The notes beneath the pieces are model-generated. The model saw only the letters and a list, made by a program, of their open reading frames with translations. It did no database searches and had not been told where the DNA came from. Both the position numbers and the translations under genes were made by a program. A DNA stretch of 9,752 bases, from assembly GCA_017354595.1 (NCBI GenBank), contig JAFMQQ010000069.1, positions 1 to 9,752 of the forward strand, given 5' to 3'. The DNA is from Micromonosporaceae bacterium (GTDB taxonomy: Bacteria > Actinomycetota > Actinomycetes > Mycobacteriales > Micromonosporaceae). Positions 1 to 6,369 of the stretch are shown here, piece by piece. How positions within the stretch are numbered: the stretch's first letter is position 1; every line of letters starts with the position of its first letter.

Positions 1-2
1 AG

Positions 3-797
3 CTGCCGGCCGCTGCGCCGGGCGTCGCCGACCCGCGGTGGGCGGCGATCGCCGGCTGGTCGGCGGTCGGGCTCACCGTGGCCGCCTGGCTGGTCCACAT
101 TGGATCCGTGGTGACCCGGGGGCTGGCCGCGCACCGGGTGCCGTGGGGCAACATGTACGAGTTCGTGCTCGCCGTCTGCCTCGTCGGTGCCACCGCCTGG
201 CTGGCGATCCTGTGGCGGCGCCCCACGATCCGGCCGCTCGGCCTGTTCGTCACCCTGGTGCTGGTGGTGCTGCTCGGCACCGATGGGATGCGGCTCTACA
301 CCTCGGTGTCGCCGCTGCAGCCGGTACTCAACTCGTACTGGCTGAAAATCCACGTGACCGCCGCGGTGACCGCATCCGGGATCCTGCTGGTCGGCTTCGC
401 CGCGGCCGCGCTGACCCTGGTGCGTTCCGGGTACGAGGCCGGCAAGCGGCGCTTCCCGTACTCGCTCGGCGACCGGCTGCCGGCCGCCGACGGGTTGGAG
501 CGGATCACCTTCCGGGTGCACGCGTTCGCGTTTCCGGTGTGGACATTCGCCATCATCTGCGGCGCGATCTGGGCGGAGGCCGCGTGGGGCCGGTACTGGG
601 GCTGGGACCCGAAGGAGACCTGGTCCTTTGTCGCCTGGGTGATTTACGCCGGCTACCTGCACGCCCGCGCCACGCCGAGCGTCAAGCGAACCACCGCCAC
701 CTGGATCGCGGTGCTCGGCTGGGCCGCCATGATGGTCAACCTCTTCGGGGTCAATCTGGTCATCTCCGGCCTGCACTCGTACGCTGGCGTCTCGTAG
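3..797 (+). CDS. ccsB: Cytochrome c biogenesis protein CcsB (ResC/CcsA-type haem-handling membrane protein), 5'-truncated by the window edge
   Basis: The reading frame is open from the first complete codon at position 3, so the true start lies upstream; the ATG at 78 is internal to a membrane segment and is not the start. About 264 residues are visible, in roughly seven hydrophobic segments. The diagnostic element is the tryptophan-rich WWD motif WGRYWGWDPKETW (nt 585-623), used by the CcmC/CcmF/CcsA family to hold haem at the outer membrane face. Conserved histidines lie in WLKIHVTAAV and RVHAFAFPVW before it and in YLHARAT after it. Known role: with CcsA/ResB-type partners it moves haem across the membrane and attaches it to CXXCH apocytochromes c (system II). 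In actinobacteria the resB partner usually lies just upstream, outside this window. The gene ends with TAG at 795-797, 108 bases before the next gene. The family assignment is secure; only the N-terminus is missing. Confidence 0.93.
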   Translation: MPAAAPGVADPRWAAIAGWSAVGLTVAAWLVHIGSVVTRGLAAHRVPWGNMYEFVLAVCLVGATAWLAILWRRPTIRPLGLFVTLVLVVLLGTDGMRLYTSVSPLQPVLNSYWLKIHVTAAVTASGILLVGFAAAALTLVRSGYEAGKRRFPYSLGDRLPAADGLERITFRVHAFAFPVWTFAIICGAIWAEAAWGRYWGWDPKETWSFVAWVIYAGYLHARATPSVKRTTATWIAVLGWAAMMVNLFGVNLVISGLHSYAGVS

Positions 798-829
798 TCC
801 CACCGCCGGTGCCAGCCGGCCCGACATAC

Positions 830-841
830 GCCCGATCGGGC
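830..841. promoter_or_regulatory. 12-bp perfect palindrome upstream of the first secreted gene
   Basis: GCCCGATCGGGC is a perfect palindrome ending two bases before the proposed -35 element at 844. It could be an operator, or the stem of a weak terminator for ccsB; an alternative pairing of 819-824 with 836-841 gives an 11-base loop. No T-run follows. Its function is inferred from position only. Confidence 0.3.
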
Positions 842-843
842 TC

Positions 844-872
844 TTGTTGACGACCGTGAATCGGCGTAGCTT
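844..872 (+). promoter_or_regulatory. Candidate sigma-70-like promoter of the short secreted gene
   Basis: TTGTTG (844-849) and TAGCTT (867-872) are separated by 17 bases, and the -10 element ends 33 bases before the ATG at 906. The same geometry recurs in front of the paralogue (1625-1653), and that repetition is the main reason to believe it. The -35 matches the consensus only in part. Confidence 0.45.
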
Positions 873-905
873 GCTGCCGTCGGCATTGATCCATGGGGGA
901 GTGCC

Positions 906-1514
906 ATGCGGCTTTCGCGCGTCTACGCGGTCGGGGTGGTGGCACTCGCGGCCACCCTCTTGCCAGGTCCCGCAGTCCACGCGGCGGCCGCACCCGTCCG
1001 GCCCTTCGACGCGTTCACTGTGGACGGTGGCGGGCTGGTCGGCGTGGGCAGGAGTGTTGCCTTCGACGACAGCAACGCCGCCTTCAGCCTCGACTCGTCG
1101 GCCAGCCTGCCGCTGTTCCGGCTGGCGGCCGATACCCCAGCTGGTCGGTGGCAGGCGCAAGCCGCACCGCCCTCGGGTACCGACTTCGCCGCCGGAACAT
1201 ATTCGATCGAATCCGAAGACCCCGCACCGGACGCGACGCACGCGTTCTTCTTTCTCCAGGGCCCGTCGACCCCCGGCTGCGCGGCCGGCACCTACCTGAC
1301 CGTCTTCAACGGCGCCTTTCCTCCTCCCACAGTCAGCAGTCTCAACCCGGCCGCGCACCAGACCGTCGCCAATGGCGTCATCACGGGTCTGAGCGACCAG
1401 AACACGTTCGACATTTTCAACTCCAACGGCACCACCAACGTGGTGGTGGATGTCGCGGGCAACTTCGCAGAGCCTGGTGCCCTCGGTCTCCAGCCTGCTC
1501 AGCCCGGTCGGTAG
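906..1514 (+). CDS. Secreted chimeric short paralogue: N-terminal module fused to the last half of a DTR repeat
   Basis: The 202-residue protein starts with a sec-type signal peptide: MRLSR, a hydrophobic stretch, then likely cleavage after AVHA near residue 26. Purine-rich GGGGGAG at 895-901 precedes the ATG. Residues 27 to about 127 match the N-terminal module of the 713-residue neighbour (shared PFDAFTVDG, a conserved SSN/DSN motif, W-A-APP and DATHA). At residue 125 the single cysteine aligns with Cys126 of the neighbour. From T129 (TYLTVF) to F187 the sequence instead matches the second half of the neighbour's third repeat (SLNPA..QTVAN, QNTFDIFN, VVDVAGNF). The Ig-like domain and two and a half repeats are therefore absent. 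It is either a deletion-derived paralogue or a decaying copy. The signal peptide, ribosome site and open frame are all intact, so I call it a gene rather than a pseudogene. No enzymatic motif is visible; its function is unknown and it is probably extracellular. Confidence 0.75.
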   Translation: MRLSRVYAVGVVALAATLLPGPAVHAAAAPVRPFDAFTVDGGGLVGVGRSVAFDDSNAAFSLDSSASLPLFRLAADTPAGRWQAQAAPPSGTDFAAGTYSIESEDPAPDATHAFFFLQGPSTPGCAAGTYLTVFNGAFPPPTVSSLNPAAHQTVANGVITGLSDQNTFDIFNSNGTTNVVVDVAGNFAEPGALGLQPAQPGR

Positions 1515-1624
1515 CGGCGGTGACCGTCCACGGCTGTCTACAAGGCGTAGGGCGCGATGAGATCACAGTACGATGTGGACTACGGCGCCCAGGCTCGGAC
1601 CACGCCGTTCTGACCATTCGACCC

Positions 1625-1653
1625 TTGCCCGCCGCTGGCGGCGGGCGTAGCGT
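1625..1653 (+). promoter_or_regulatory. Candidate promoter of the long secreted gene, paralogous to the one at 844-872
   Basis: TTGCCC (1625-1630) and TAGCGT (1648-1653) are separated by 17 bases, and the -10 element ends 34 bases before the ATG at 1688. The block from -10 onward (1645-1663) matches 864-882 at 17 of 19 positions. The spacer is almost entirely filled by the inverted repeat at 1627-1646. Confidence 0.5.
1627..1646. promoter_or_regulatory. Perfect 9-bp-arm inverted repeat between the -35 and -10 elements
   Basis: The arms GCCCGCCGC (1627-1635) and GCGGCGGGC (1638-1646) are exact reverse complements around a TG centre. Located inside the promoter spacer, it could be a repressor operator. 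As RNA it could form an 8-bp hairpin with a CTGG loop and terminate the upstream short gene, whose stop is 113 bases before it. The sequence alone does not decide between these. Confidence 0.45.
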
Positions 1654-1687
1654 GCAGCCGTCGTCTCACTGACATGGGGGAAGTTCT

Positions 1688-3829
1688 ATGCGTCTTTCAC
1701 GTGTGTTAGTCGTCGCCGCCGTGGCACTCACCTCAGCGATCACGCTGGCACCCGAGGCACACGCGGCGACCGCGCCGGTGGCGCCATTCGACGCCTTCAC
1801 TGTCGACGGAGCGGGTACCAGCGGCCTGCTTCCGGCGGGGCAGAGTGTCGTGCTCGACTCCAGCAATGCAACCTTCACCGCAACCACCAACGGGGCCACA
1901 GCGATCTTCCTGGAGGCGGATGGTGTCACGCCGGGCATCACCTGGCGAGCCGAGATGGCGCCGCCGACCGGCGGGCAGTTCGTGGTCGGCCAGACATACC
2001 AGACCGCGCGCACGGGCGACGCCACCCACGCCGCCCTGGACATGATCCGCGGGTCGTCCGGCTGCAACTTGGCGCCAGGGACACTAACGGTCAAGGAACT
2101 CGTCCAGGACCCGGACACGCAGGCGATCACCGCCTTGGCGGCGACGTACAGCTTCGACTGCGAGGGGAGAGGCACCCCGATCACCGGCGAGCTTCGGTAC
2201 CAGTCCAGTCTCGACTACGTCGCCGGTACCGGTAGCCCTGCCGGTCTCGATTTCGGCACGGTCGACATCGGGCAGCCCGTCGCACCGCAGACAGTCACCT
2301 TCACCTCATCCGGTAGCGCACCCCTGGTGCTGGGCGCCGCGTCGGTCAGCAACAGCAACGCTTTCTCGATCTCCGCGGACACCTGTTCCAGGCAGTCGTT
2401 GGCGTTCGGCGCGACCTGTACCGTAAGCGTCGTCGCGCATCCGGCCACCACAATCGCTCAGTCTGGCAACCTCGTGATTCCGGACAACACCGCGGCCACG
2501 CAGCGTCTGGTACCGCTGGCCGTCGCCGGCAAGGTCGGTGCGGCCGGGAACTTCTTCCCGGTGTCGCCGACCCGGATCCTGGACACCCGCAACGGTACCG
2601 GCGCACCGAAGGCCGCGCTGGGTTCCGGTGGTGTGTTGCATCTTCAGGTAACGGGTAGGGCCGGTGTGCCGACCAGTGGAGTCGGTGCCGTGGTGATGAA
2701 CGTGACGGTCACCGGGCCGACCGCCGGCTCGTACCTCACCGCCTATCCCACCGGTACCACCCGGCCGCTGGCGTCGAACCTGAACTTCCCGAAGAGCTGG
2801 ACCGGCGCGAACGCGGTCACGGTACCCGTGGGTACCGGCGGGAAGGTGGACATCTACAACAACTTCGGCAGCGTCCAGGTGATCGCTGACGTAGTCGGGT
2901 TCTACGTCAACAACGACGACAACATCCCGGCGCTCGGCCTGGGTGGCCAGTTCTTCCCGGCGGATCCGTTCCGGCTGCTGGACAGTCGGATCGACTTCCC
3001 CACACCGATCCCGCCACACGGTGGCGCCATCGTATGGCTGAACCTCGATGTCGACAACCCACACATCCGCGCCTTCGCGGTCAATATCACCGCGGTCGCA
3101 CCGACCAACTCCGGGTACCTGACCGCGTGGAATGGACTCGACAACCCGCCATTGGCCTCGACACTGAACTACGTCAAGGGCGCCACGGTGGCGAACATGG
3201 CGATCGTACCGGCGGCGCCGTGCGGGATCATCCCGGAGTGCTCCGGGATGCCGTCGATCGCCGTCTACAACGGTTCGCCGGGCTCCACGCACATCCTCAT
3301 CGACGTGTTCGGCATCTATGACGACAGCGGTAGCAGCCTCACCGGTGGGTTGCGGTTCCACCCGTTGAACCCGACCCGGATCGCGGACACCCGCACCGGG
3401 CAGGGCGCCGGTACGCTCTCCGCCAACACCACCGCAGCGGTCACCGCGCCGAGCACGGTGGCCGGGGCAAACACGGTCGGGCTCGGGCTGAACGTCACCG
3501 CGGTCAAGCCGACCGCCAACACCTACCTGACGCTGTGGGCGGCCGGCGGAACGCGGCCGGTCGTCTCCAACCTGGACCCGGCCACCGGGCAGACCGTGGC
3601 CAACACGGCGTTCAGTCTGCTCAGCCCGCAGAACGCGTTCGACATCTACAACTGGCACGGCTCCATCAACGTGGCCGTCGATGTCGCCGGTACCTTCGAG
3701 GTCGGCGTCGACCCGTCGACAACCGGCGCCGCCAGCAAGCAGGCCAGCCCGGCAGAGGCACGGCAGCAACGCAGGCTCTCCGGTCCGGCCGGCAGTGCTC
3801 TGTTGTACAACCTGCAACCGGGCGGCTGA
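1688..3829 (+). CDS. Large secreted multidomain protein: N-terminal module, HYDIN/ASPM-like Ig domain, three DTR repeats
   Basis: The 713-residue protein starts after GGGGGAAG (1676-1683). The signal peptide is MRLSR, a hydrophobic core, then PEAHA with likely cleavage near residue 27. Visible domains: a beta-rich N-terminal module (about 27-176) with Cys126 and Cys158; an Ig-like 'choice-of-anchor D'/HYDIN-type domain (about 187-283) with LDFGTVDIG and ...FGATCTVSV; then three repeats (288-406, 421-544, 556-670) built on PxRxxDTR, NVT, YLT, SNLN and DVxGxY. The tail (671-713) is Ala/Gln/Arg-rich without an LPXTG motif or membrane anchor, so release into the medium or wall association is likely. 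The six cysteines fall in three nearby pairs (126/158, 233/244, 512/518), fitting extracellular disulfides. Codon 7 is TTA (1706-1708), a rare codon linked to bldA control in streptomycetes. Such repeats are common in secreted actinobacterial proteins, but I know of no assigned function. It is probably structural, adhesive or binding, not catalytic. Confidence 0.88.
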   Translation: MRLSRVLVVAAVALTSAITLAPEAHAATAPVAPFDAFTVDGAGTSGLLPAGQSVVLDSSNATFTATTNGATAIFLEADGVTPGITWRAEMAPPTGGQFVVGQTYQTARTGDATHAALDMIRGSSGCNLAPGTLTVKELVQDPDTQAITALAATYSFDCEGRGTPITGELRYQSSLDYVAGTGSPAGLDFGTVDIGQPVAPQTVTFTSSGSAPLVLGAASVSNSNAFSISADTCSRQSLAFGATCTVSVVAHPATTIAQSGNLVIPDNTAATQRLVPLAVAGKVGAAGNFFPVSPTRILDTRNGTGAPKAALGSGGVLHLQVTGRAGVPTSGVGAVVMNVTVTGPTAGSYLTAYPTGTTRPLASNLNFPKSWTGANAVTVPVGTGGKVDIYNNFGSVQVIADVVGFYVNNDDNIPALGLGGQFFPADPFRLLDSRIDFPTPIPPHGGAIVWLNLDVDNPHIRAFAVNITAVAPTNSGYLTAWNGLDNPPLASTLNYVKGATVANMAIVPAAPCGIIPECSGMPSIAVYNGSPGSTHILIDVFGIYDDSGSSLTGGLRFHPLNPTRIADTRTGQGAGTLSANTTAAVTAPSTVAGANTVGLGLNVTAVKPTANTYLTLWAAGGTRPVVSNLDPATGQTVANTAFSLLSPQNAFDIYNWHGSINVAVDVAGTFEVGVDPSTTGAASKQASPAEARQQRRLSGPAGSALLYNLQPGG
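2549..3697 (+). repeat. Three tandem protein repeats (DTR/YLT/IYN type) of about 115-124 residues
   Basis: Repeat 1 is encoded by 2549-2905, repeat 2 by 2948-3319 and repeat 3 by 3353-3697. Each begins with an aromatic-P-x-x-P-x-R-hydrophobic-x-D-(T/S)-R motif, has a central N-V/I-T strand and a YLT strand, and ends in IYN/VYN plus D-V-x-G. Repeats 1 and 3 have 18 residues from the AN motif to IYN, whereas repeat 2 has 27. The units have diverged at DNA level, so the tandem array is old, not a recent slippage product. Confidence 0.8.
3229..3250. repeat. Perfect 10-bp-arm inverted repeat inside the coding sequence of repeat 2
   Basis: CATCCCGGAG (3229-3238) and CTCCGGGATG (3241-3250) are exact reverse complements around a TG centre. 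The DNA encodes the loop IIPECSGM, part of a nine-residue insertion found only in repeat 2. It may mark the origin of the insertion or form an mRNA hairpin. Confidence 0.6.
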
Positions 3830-3845
3830 CGCCGCACCTCGTGTT

Positions 3846-3873
3846 CCCGGGCCGGGCCCCTACCCGGCCCGGG
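3846..3873 (+). terminator. Strong hairpin terminator after the long secreted gene
   Basis: CCCGGGCCGGG (3846-3856) pairs perfectly over 11 bp with CCCGGCCCGGG (3863-3873) around the loop CCCCTA, beginning 17 bases after the TGA stop. There is no T-run, as is usual for actinomycete terminators. It separates the secreted pair from the menaquinone operon. Confidence 0.75.
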
Positions 3874-3920
3874 AGCAGGAAACGTGTCTGGCCCGGCCGG
3901 TGTCTCGCCGAAGCTGCGTG

Positions 3921-3958
3921 CCGCCGGGCGGGGCCCGACCGTGGCCGGCGCCCGGCGG
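3921..3958. promoter_or_regulatory. Inverted repeat in the region upstream of ubiD
   Basis: CCGCCGGGCG (3921-3930) is the exact reverse complement of CGCCCGGCGG (3949-3958). The 18-base centre has a further GGCC/GGCC pairing. It lies 82 bases before the chosen ubiD start and 48 bases after the terminator hairpin. It could be a second terminator element, or a leader or operator structure for the operon. The 210-base gap holds no convincing -35/-10 pair that I can defend. Confidence 0.35.
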
Positions 3959-4039
3959 GTGTAGGGGCCGCAACCGGGCCGATCCGGCAGGGTAGGGCCC
4001 GGGCGATGCCGAGCCATGACCACTTGGCACACTGGCGCC

Positions 4040-5491
4040 ATGGCGCCGAAGTTCCCGTACGACGACCTGAAGCAGTTCCTGGCGGCGCTGGAAGCCGCCG
4101 GCGAGCTGCACCGGGTCGGGGTACCGGTCGACCCGACCCTGGAGATCAGCGAGATCGTCTCCCGGACCGTACGGGCGCGGGGCCCGGCGCTGCTGTTCGA
4201 GAAGCCGACCCGGGGTGGCATGCCGGTCGCCATCAACCTCTTCGGCACCGACAAGCGGATGGCGATGGCGCTCGGCGTGGCCGACGTGGACGAGATCGGT
4301 GCCCGGATCGGCGACCTGGTCCGCCCCGAGCTACCCGTCGGCTGGGCCGGGCTGCGCGAGGGGCTGGGCAAGCTGCTGCAGCTGAAGTCGGTACCGCCGA
4401 AGAGGGTGAGAACCGCACCGTGCCAGGAGGTCGTGCACAAGGAGGTGGATCTCGGCCTGCTGCCGGGCCTGCAGACCTGGCCCGCCGACGGCGGCATCTT
4501 CCACAACTTCGGCCTCACCCACACCCGCCATCCCGAGACCGGCAAGCGCAACCTGGGCCTGTACCGGTTGCAGCAGCACGACTCGCGCACGCTCGGCATG
4601 CATTGGCAGATCCACAAGGACTCCACCGCACACCACGCGGTCGCCGAGCGGCGCGGCGAACGGCTGCCGGTCGCTGTCGCGATCGGCTGCGACCCGGTGG
4701 TCTGCTATGCGGCCACCGCGCCGCTTCCGGCTGAGATCGACGAGTATCTGTTCGCTGGGTTCCTGCGCGGCGAGCGGGTGGAGATGGTGGATTGCCTCAC
4801 CGTGCCGTTGCAGGTACCGGCGCACGCGCAGATCGTGCTGGAGGGGTACGTCGAGCCGGGTGAACGGCTGGCCGAGGGACCCTTCGGCGACCACACCGGT
4901 TTCTACACACCGGTCGAGCCGTTCCCCGCGTTGCATGTGGAATGCGTTACCACGCAACGGGATCCCGTGTACCACTCGATAATCACGTCCAAACCGCCAC
5001 AGGAGGACGGGCCGATCGGACACGCCACCGAGCGCATCTTCCTGCCCCTGATCAAGCTGCTCGTGCCGGACATCGTCGACCTGGCGATGCCCGAGCCCGG
5101 TGTGTTCCACAACTGCCTCATCGTCGCCATCGAGAAGCGGTACCCGAAGCAGGCGCAGAAGGTGATGAACGCGATCTGGGGCGCCCATCTGCTCTCGCTC
5201 AGCAAGCTCATCGTCGTGGTGGACGCCGACTGCGACCCGCACGACTACCATGAGGTCGCCTTCCGCGCCTTCGGCAACGTCGACTACTCGCACGACCTGC
5301 TGCTCACCCAGGGACCCGTGGACCACCTGGACCACGCGTCGTACCAACAGTTCTGGGGCGGCAAGGCCGGCGTCGACGCGACGCGTAAGCTGCCCACGGA
5401 GGGGTACCACCGCGGTTGGCCGGACCCCGCGGTCATGTCACCCGCCGTTGTATCCACTGTGGACAAACGATGGAAGGAGTACGGGCTGTGA
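4040..5491 (+). CDS. ubiD: UbiD-family menaquinone biosynthesis decarboxylase (prenylated-FMN dependent)
   Basis: The 483-residue protein closely resembles the UbiD-type decarboxylase of the Streptomyces futalosine menaquinone cluster (SCO4490 type, also called MqnL), from MAPKFPYDDLKQFL to the terminal RRWKEYGL-like end (KRWKEYGL here). UbiD enzymes use prenylated FMN, supplied by UbiX, to remove an aromatic carboxylate; here the expected substrate is prenylated 1,4-dihydroxy-6-naphthoate. Key residues visible: Arg176 in NLGLYRLQ, and Glu279 and Asp284 in EGPFGDHTGFY, corresponding to the E-R-(D/E) catalytic set of the family. KVMNAIWGAH and DHLDHASYQQFWGGKAGVDA are further family blocks. 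I prefer ATG 4040 over ATG 4016 because family members start shortly before YDDL. Neither start has a good Shine-Dalgarno sequence, so initiation may be leaderless or leader-dependent. The stop overlaps the next start by 4 bases (GTGA). Confidence 0.93.
   Translation: MAPKFPYDDLKQFLAALEAAGELHRVGVPVDPTLEISEIVSRTVRARGPALLFEKPTRGGMPVAINLFGTDKRMAMALGVADVDEIGARIGDLVRPELPVGWAGLREGLGKLLQLKSVPPKRVRTAPCQEVVHKEVDLGLLPGLQTWPADGGIFHNFGLTHTRHPETGKRNLGLYRLQQHDSRTLGMHWQIHKDSTAHHAVAERRGERLPVAVAIGCDPVVCYAATAPLPAEIDEYLFAGFLRGERVEMVDCLTVPLQVPAHAQIVLEGYVEPGERLAEGPFGDHTGFYTPVEPFPALHVECVTTQRDPVYHSIITSKPPQEDGPIGHATERIFLPLIKLLVPDIVDLAMPEPGVFHNCLIVAIEKRYPKQAQKVMNAIWGAHLLSLSKLIVVVDADCDPHDYHEVAFRAFGNVDYSHDLLLTQGPVDHLDHASYQQFWGGKAGVDATRKLPTEGYHRGWPDPAVMSPAVVSTVDKRWKEYGL
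5474..5479 (+). promoter_or_regulatory. Shine-Dalgarno AAGGAG that fixes the GTG start of mqnP
   Basis: AAGGAG lies 8 bases before GTG at 5488, inside the last codons of ubiD. It supports the short N-terminus over the in-frame ATG at 5416, which would add 24 unrelated residues and overlap ubiD deeply. Confidence 0.85.
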
Positions 5492-6369
5492 CAGAGGCAC
5501 TGGCACCGACCCGGGCCTTCCTGAACCTGGTGCGGGTCGAGCACTCCGTCTTCGCGCTGCCGTTCGCGTACCTCTCCGCAGCGGCCGCGCTGCGGGCGCT
5601 GGGCAGCGGGGTGCACTGGCGCGACCTGGCTCTGGTGACGGTGGCGATGGTGGGTGCCCGTACCTTCGCCATGGCCGCCAACCGGATCCTCGACCGGCAC
5701 ATCGACGCCCGCAATCCGCGTACCCAGAGCCGGGAACTGGTCACCGGCGCGGTATCGCTGCGGACCGCCTGGGCCGGCGCGGCCATCGCCCTGGTCGTCT
5801 TCGTCGGCGCGGCGGCGCTGCTCAACCCGTTGTGCCTGGCGCTGTCCCCGCTGGCGGTGGTACCGCTGGTGGTGTACCCCTACGCGAAGCGGTTCACCAA
5901 CTGGCCGCACGCGTTCCTGGCGCTGGCGCAACTGGTCGGGCCGGTCGGCGCCTGGCTCGCCATCACCGGTACGGTCCGTGGCTCGGCACCGGCCTGGGTA
6001 CTCGGCGCCGCGGTCGGCCTGTGGATCGGCGGCTTCGACCTCATCTACGCCACGCAGGACGCGCAGGTCGACCGGGAGATCGGCGTGCGCAGCGTACCGG
6101 CCCGCTACGGCGTACCGTTCGCGCTGCGCGCATCGATCGTGGTGCACCTGGTGACGTTCGGGCTCTTCGTCTGGTTCGGGGTACTGGTGGGGCTGGGTTG
6201 GCTGTGGTGGCTGGGCCTGGTGGTGACCGCCGCGGCCTTCTGCTACGAGCACGCGATCGTCACGCCCACCGACCTGTCCCGGGTCAACCGCGCCTTCTTC
6301 ACCGCCAACGGCTTCGTGGGCATCGTGCTGTTCGCCTTCGCCCTGGCCGATCTGGCAATGCGGGGATGA
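5488..6369 (+). CDS. mqnP: UbiA-family prenyltransferase MqnP of menaquinone biosynthesis
   Basis: The 293-residue integral membrane protein starts at GTG 5488 with VTEALAPTRAFLNLVRVEHSVFALPF-type N-terminal sequence. The two Asp-rich motifs that bind prenyl diphosphate through Mg2+ are present: N65-x3-D69-x3-D73 (NRILDRHID) and D191-x3-D195 (YATQDAQVDRE). Around eight or nine hydrophobic helices are visible, as in UbiA enzymes. The family attaches a polyprenyl tail to an aromatic acid at the cytoplasmic membrane. The flanking ubiD and ubiX genes indicate the futalosine-route substrate 1,4-dihydroxy-6-naphthoate, not 4-hydroxybenzoate. It overlaps ubiD by GTGA (5488-5491) and ubiX by ATGA (6366-6369), so translational coupling is very likely. 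MenA-type octaprenyltransferase is less likely given the context. Confidence 0.92.
   Translation: MTEALAPTRAFLNLVRVEHSVFALPFAYLSAAAALRALGSGVHWRDLALVTVAMVGARTFAMAANRILDRHIDARNPRTQSRELVTGAVSLRTAWAGAAIALVVFVGAAALLNPLCLALSPLAVVPLVVYPYAKRFTNWPHAFLALAQLVGPVGAWLAITGTVRGSAPAWVLGAAVGLWIGGFDLIYATQDAQVDREIGVRSVPARYGVPFALRASIVVHLVTFGLFVWFGVLVGLGWLWWLGLVVTAAAFCYEHAIVTPTDLSRVNRAFFTANGFVGIVLFAFALADLAMRG

Noticed and set aside
2306..3817. 503-codon open frame on the minus strand opposite the long secreted gene
   Set aside because: Its translation is Arg/Gly/Asp-rich without domains, and the plus-strand frame has a signal peptide, recognisable repeats and a ribosome site. It is a GC-bias shadow.
4016..4040. 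Alternative upstream start of UbiD adding MTTWHTGA
   Set aside because: Family members begin just before YDDL, and the extra residues have no counterpart; no ribosome site supports either start, so this remains possible but less likely.
4331..5410. 359-codon minus-strand frame opposite ubiD
   Set aside because: The plus-strand UbiD sequence is unmistakable over the same DNA.
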